DNA of 64,000 nt from Ridgeia piscesae (lineage: Eukaryota; Annelida; Polychaeta; Sabellida; Siboglinidae): contig JAODUO010000576.1 in the NCBI GenBank assembly GCA_025642075.2, positions 112,501-176,500 of the forward strand. The letters are read 5' to 3'. The translations under genes and the position numbers were made by a program. Below, one piece after another: positions 54,009 through 60,000 of this stretch; position 1 is the first letter of the stretch, and each line of letters opens with the position of its first letter. The notes under the pieces were generated by a model, which worked only from the letters and a program-made list of their open reading frames with translations, did not search any database and had not been told where the DNA came from.

Positions 54009-57000
54009 CACAGCACACGAACACGCACGCACGCACGCCACGCACGCACAGACAGATAAACACACAGAAAGAAGAGAACAGTGAGAGGAGAGTGTAGTTA
54101 TTTGAGGCATTGAGAATGTCAAGGGTGGGCCTACCAATGGCCTGAAAAACATCTTTCAGGTGTATCAGGTGTATCAGGTACTACGACCTTTGCTCTGTTA
54201 GTAACTGGCCTTTATTGATTTGTAAAATCCATTTCCTTGTAAATGATCTATGCCGCATGAATCTTTTAATATGACAACCTTAATTACAACCAGCAACCCA
54301 AACTTTAATGCTCGCTTGATCAAAACTTGAATTTGGTGGGCTGACTCTTAAGTGTCTCACAGTGCAGTGGAGAGCTAAGATGTTTCCTCTGTTGTCAGAT
54401 GAGAAGGGAGCGTATTACTTCCACGTCAAGAGTGGCACCACACAGTATGAACCTCCATCGCCAGACTTCGACAAACAGCAACGAGCTCAATCGTCCAATG
54501 AGGTATCTCACGTTTTCAACGTCTGTGTGTTAGAGACAGTCTTTCATGTTAACATAAGTTACATAAAACGTACTGTATTTGTGAGATTATAAACAGTCGA
54601 TTTGCATCCATCATCCATGTAGGAACTCTTGACTGGCAGTAAATGAAACAAATTAAAGGAGTTACCTTTGCCCCACAATACCATTAACTATTCCTTGAAA
54701 TAGTGGTGCATGGAATACAAACAGTCTACAAGGAAAATGTAAGCACACTCACATACACGAACGAGATGTAAACAGAAGCAGTAGAAGGGGCAGGTGTACC
54801 TGATGATGTTGAAATCAAGAATATTCCTTCAGTCAGCACTATAAAAATTCACCTCAAATCAACATTTCTACTGCTTTTCTCAGACGCTAATCTTCCTCTG
54901 CTCCCCAAACCAAACGACACTCAGTCTGCAGCCTCCCTCATCTCTGTTCGTGGCAGGTCGAAACGTTGACACGAGTTGAACTTTTATAGATGTCATTTGA
55001 GAAATTTGCTTTTCGTTAATCATTCTTCTAACTTGGTGAATTTTGTCACAAGTAATGACATTGTTTTTACAGAACCTCGCAGCAACGATGCCGTCGTCTT
55101 CCCCCGTCACAGCCAATGGTGGCACTTCAGACAGTGAGCAACACCTTCAAGAGTTTGAGGGCCACGCGGTCAAGTACGTGGAACACTCGCTGCGAGCCAT
55201 GTAAGTGGGTTCTTACAGTTCCCGCCAGTGTCGACAGGTGGCGGTATTTAACAACATGGGGACATTGTGAAATGTTGTGTTTTTTTAACTGTTGTATGAT
55301 GGAACTATTTGATCTGTGTTGACCAAAGTTGCAGTGTAGTAAGTCCACGTGAATAATCACATGTCATGTGACAGTCAGTTTCCATAATGGTAATCTTACT
55401 AGAGTAGCTTTGTGAACAATTTTATTCACTACATGTATTTGTTCAGTTTTATTTATTTTCCAAAGACAAAATATATTGTGCAGTGGTAATCTGGGTTAAC
55501 AGAGTATAATACCTTTGGTATGTTTATAAATTTGATATGATAATTTTAATAAATTCTAGTGGTAGTTGTCAGATAAATATTGCTGACAGTGATTGAATAA
55601 TCACAGGAAAAAGGTAAATTATGTAATAAAGTAATTTGTGTGAATAAAGAGTAATACTTTCAATAGCATAAACAGTACTATTGAATATTTATTTACACAT
55701 GTTAATGTTATATAATAACTTAAATAATTCTAGCACTATATTGCTGATAGTGATATAATTATTACTGGAAAAGGTAAAGGTAAAATATGCAATTTAGTTG
55801 TAATGTAGTTTGATGAATAAGGAATAACACTTTTGATGGGCTCACTGTGATTATTAATATTTGTTTTAAAATGTTAATGTTATAAAATAATATAGCAATC
55901 CTTATGGTTGAAGAAAATTGCTGATAATGATCGAACCTTCACAGGAAAAAAGGCAAATGATACAATGAAGTACATTCAGTGAATAACGAATAACACCTTC
56001 AAAGGCTGTTTTAAAATTGTAATGTTATAAAATAATATCAACAATTCTAGCTGTAAATGTCTGGTAAATATTGTTAATGGTGAATGAATATTCACACAAA
56101 AAAGGTAACTTGTCTGCAAAATATGTCGAAACATGACTCAACCGTTGGTCTATGTGATTAGGGCGCCTCCAAAAGAGACCCGGTCCCAAGCAGGGGGAGG
56201 GGACCAACAACCGGTCCGTTTCTCCGTGCGCTCCCTAGGCTGGGTGGGGATCGCGGAGGAGGACCTCACTCCGGAACGGAGCAGCAAGGCCGTCAACCGC
56301 TGCATCGTTGACCTGTCCCTCGGACGCAATTACATCAACGATGTCGTCGGGCGATGGGGCGAGGTGAGTCGTCACGCTTGAACAAATCTCTATTATTTAT
56401 GGGGCACAGTGTTTCGAGCATCAGGATTAGTCAAGATATTCCTGTTATTGATGTTAACATTTTTTTAATAACACTTTCAAAATGTAATAAGCTGCACAAA
56501 TAATGCATGCTCCCTGTTTTTGTTGCCATATTGCATGCTGGCTAAAATAATTCTTTTAGCATGGCCTGACTAAGCTCATTTTTTCAAAAAAAGCAATTTG
56601 AATTACATTTAGATAGTCTTTCAAAGAATTGATTATTGTTACTATGAAGTTGTTATTATCATTATTATTGCTATATTTAAGCAGCAGAAACTGTAACATG
56701 CAAAACACTGAGACATTTGTCCTGGCTCTCCTCATAGCTAATTTAACATGAATGATAATAGCGAAATCTGATAAATCTTTCAAGGAATCAGTCAGCAGGG
56801 TAGTGCATGCCATGTTTCATGTCAATGTTTGCCTTGTGAATATCACCTTTAGGAATTAATTTGTTTTACGAACGGTGGAGGTATACATAATGAATGGACA
56901 TGATGACTGCACCTGGAAACATGATGACATTTTCACTACCTGTCACATACCCTACTGCGCCATAGTAACACACACTTATAGCATCACTAGAGGACATATT

Positions 57001-60000
57001 CATGTACATAACATCACTCTACTGAGATGCTGAATTCATTGGTATCAGTTTGGGAGGGCTCAGTCCCCTCTCCAAAAAAAGTTATGTTCTTGCATAAAAA
57101 AAACTGTTCTATCTGTTATTGTTGCAGAGGAAAACATTTCAAGCCACAAAATATACGTTCAAAATCTGCATATATTTGGCACCCATTTTGATGGGTTCAA
57201 AACGTTATATCTTTCCAGGATTAGCCATTCTGGTAATTTGTAACAGGAAGTCTACTGGCTAGAATGTATAAAGAGCTAAAATGCTACTGCAGATAGCTGC
57301 ATTATTAAGAATAAGGCTTCTTTTGAACTGTGCATTTTGTTTACTATTTGAATGCTCTATAACGTGGAAACTTTCAAACCGTGAACATTGCTATAAGCTT
57401 GATACAGCAACACAACATCAACATTTGTGTCAAACCCATAAGAACATTATATTAAATAAAAAATAAATAAAATCCAGGAGTAGACACTTCCCCCTTTAAG
57501 ACTGGCAGTAAGTGATGTAGCATGAAGTGATGTTGTTTGTGTTGTCGTCCAGGGCAAGGATCTACTCATGGACCTGGATGACCATCACCTTGTCCTCATC
57601 AACCCCCAGGACATGACTGTCCTACACGTCCAGCCCATCCACTCCATCAGGGTGTGGGGCGTGGGGCGAGACAATGGCAGGTGGGTGACACGTGGGGTGA
57701 CAGTTGGGGTGGGGATCTTGCCTTTGCTCTGCTCCTAGAGTTCCAGCCTCAGTGCGATTATATCTTGTTTCACACACATCTTGCCACTGTCCCGGGGTGG
57801 CTTGAGTCAGTGCTAAATGCATGCTTTTTGGGCCATGAACTTAGGATGTTGAGTATGACATGTTAGCATATTTGTGTACATTTTTAGATTTTTTTAAATC
57901 GTCATATATACTGTTAACATTTATAGACGGCTAAATGACATCAGTGGCACAGTTATTGAATCTACCGGGTAGCAGTCAACTGTCAATAATTTTTATGATT
58001 TCAGCAAAAGTGCAAATTATTACAATTACACAAGTCATTAACAAGTTGTTCTTTTTTTTACTGTGGAGGGAATTTTTGCAAGGAATTCCTTGTCGAGCAG
58101 TGATTTTGAGCAGACCAGCAAAGCACATGATGTAGTTTGTTGAACACAAACTGTATTGATTTTATGCTGGCTTTAATGATTGATGAGTGTTGAAAACTCC
58201 TGCGGCAGACAGAGAACATTTGAATTTAATGGAACTGGAAGTGATAGATTTGAGATGAGGTGAGGATTGATCAAGTGAAATTGCACTAGGAATTTATTCA
58301 TGGATTGACATTTGCCATCGGATTGAGGACTTGGTAACAGTGACGCAAAGGGTTAATCTGTATTAACCCTTTGTGCTACTTGTGCGGATTGGTGGTAGTT
58401 CATGTCTTGTCAATCTATACCTGTCATTCCTTCACCTTGCTGACATTGACCTAGTTGTCACCTCTTCTTTATTCCGCCTACTTAGGGAGAGGTAAACCGG
58501 TGTTTCCCACTTTCCCACCACGTCTGTCTGCTTCAGCCTTATTGTCTGCATTGCTGTGTCCTGGCACTTGTCTTTTGCCATTTGTTGTCATTGGTGGGGA
58601 TGGGTCATTATTTGTTGTGGCAAAAAAGTCAAATCTTTTAGTGCTGTATGCGAAATAATGATTCGGATTCATCATAACGGCACAGTTTAGTTCCTGTGTC
58701 GATGATCTGCCATGTAACTTTAATAAAATATTATTTTATCTTTGCACAAAACTAAGTACCCTCAGCAACACTTCCAAACACTGTCAGTATGACACCTGAA
58801 ACTTCAATGTCTGATCAGCACACCTGGTGTGGTTTTATCTATGTCCTTTTTCCCCAGCTGTTTTTCCATGGTGTAGAAATTCCCAGAAATGGGATTGTTG
58901 CAGAAACCATGAAAGTCTTAAATAAGTTTGTTTCCTCTTTCGGGCTGACTGTACCATTGCTGGAAAACAGAGCTTGCAAAGTTACACATCAAGATTTTTC
59001 AGTTGATCTGTCACTAAATTTGGCTTCTGCACCAGCGTGTCCTTTTTGTTTGAGTTTTAAATGCATTGTTTGATTGGTTTATATCTTTTAGAGACACGAC
59101 ATGGTTGACACATTTATGTTGTCATTGTTCAGTGACAGAAAACGTCCACTATTAATATTATTTGTTGTTGCTTTCATGTTTTGTTTGCCACAGGCTGGGT
59201 TGGGTTGAGTACTGTACCGAAGTACATTTTCATAACTTATATTTCATCTTGCACATGACAAGTACTTATACATGTACATGGTCAATTATACTTTCCAGTG
59301 CCAACTATAATATATTATATTAAATGCATAAGTTGAGTTTTAGAATACAAAATACAAGCCTATGCAGTACACAGCATTAAATACGTTTCCTGGTTATATT
59401 TACAATTATTATATTTTCAATGCAATTAATAGTTGGTACCTTAATTATGTTGTTAATCATTAGGATCGAAATGTTCTTGAGCTTGTAGTTGACCCATTGT
59501 ACATGTACTTGGATTGGGATGTTTTAATTTGTAAAATTACCACAACACCACCAGAACACTCTAGGACAGACCATAGTGCCTCTCAGTGTTGTTCACGCTT
59601 TGTATGTCATTGTAGCTCGTCTAGAAACAGTCACCTGTCATTTGTGTTATCACAGACATTGTTAGTTCATGATTTATTATTACTAAGCTTATTACTGCAT
59701 TTGGTACTGCTGAATTTTTTTAGCAACTTTATGCCAACCAGGCTGTATAGAGCAATGTAGATAAAACAAGTCAGTAAAAACAGTGTTTTATTAAGAAACA
59801 GTGCTACGCTTATGGCGGCCATTTTGGTAGGTTTGTCTTACCTGGTTGCATGACACAGTGGACCCAGCAACAGTGATAAATGAATTTTGTGTCAAATGTT
59901 AATATGGTGATATGAAATGAGAGTGAAAGGTTCCTTTGTTGCAATCTAAGTTTATTTCTTGTAAACAGTAGTTAGCTTGTACGTTGCCGTACTTTGGCGA

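Noticed and set aside
58789..59073. 94-codon ORF in the PTB1 intron
   Set aside because: No splice sites, homology or coding composition; interrupts a well-defined intron.
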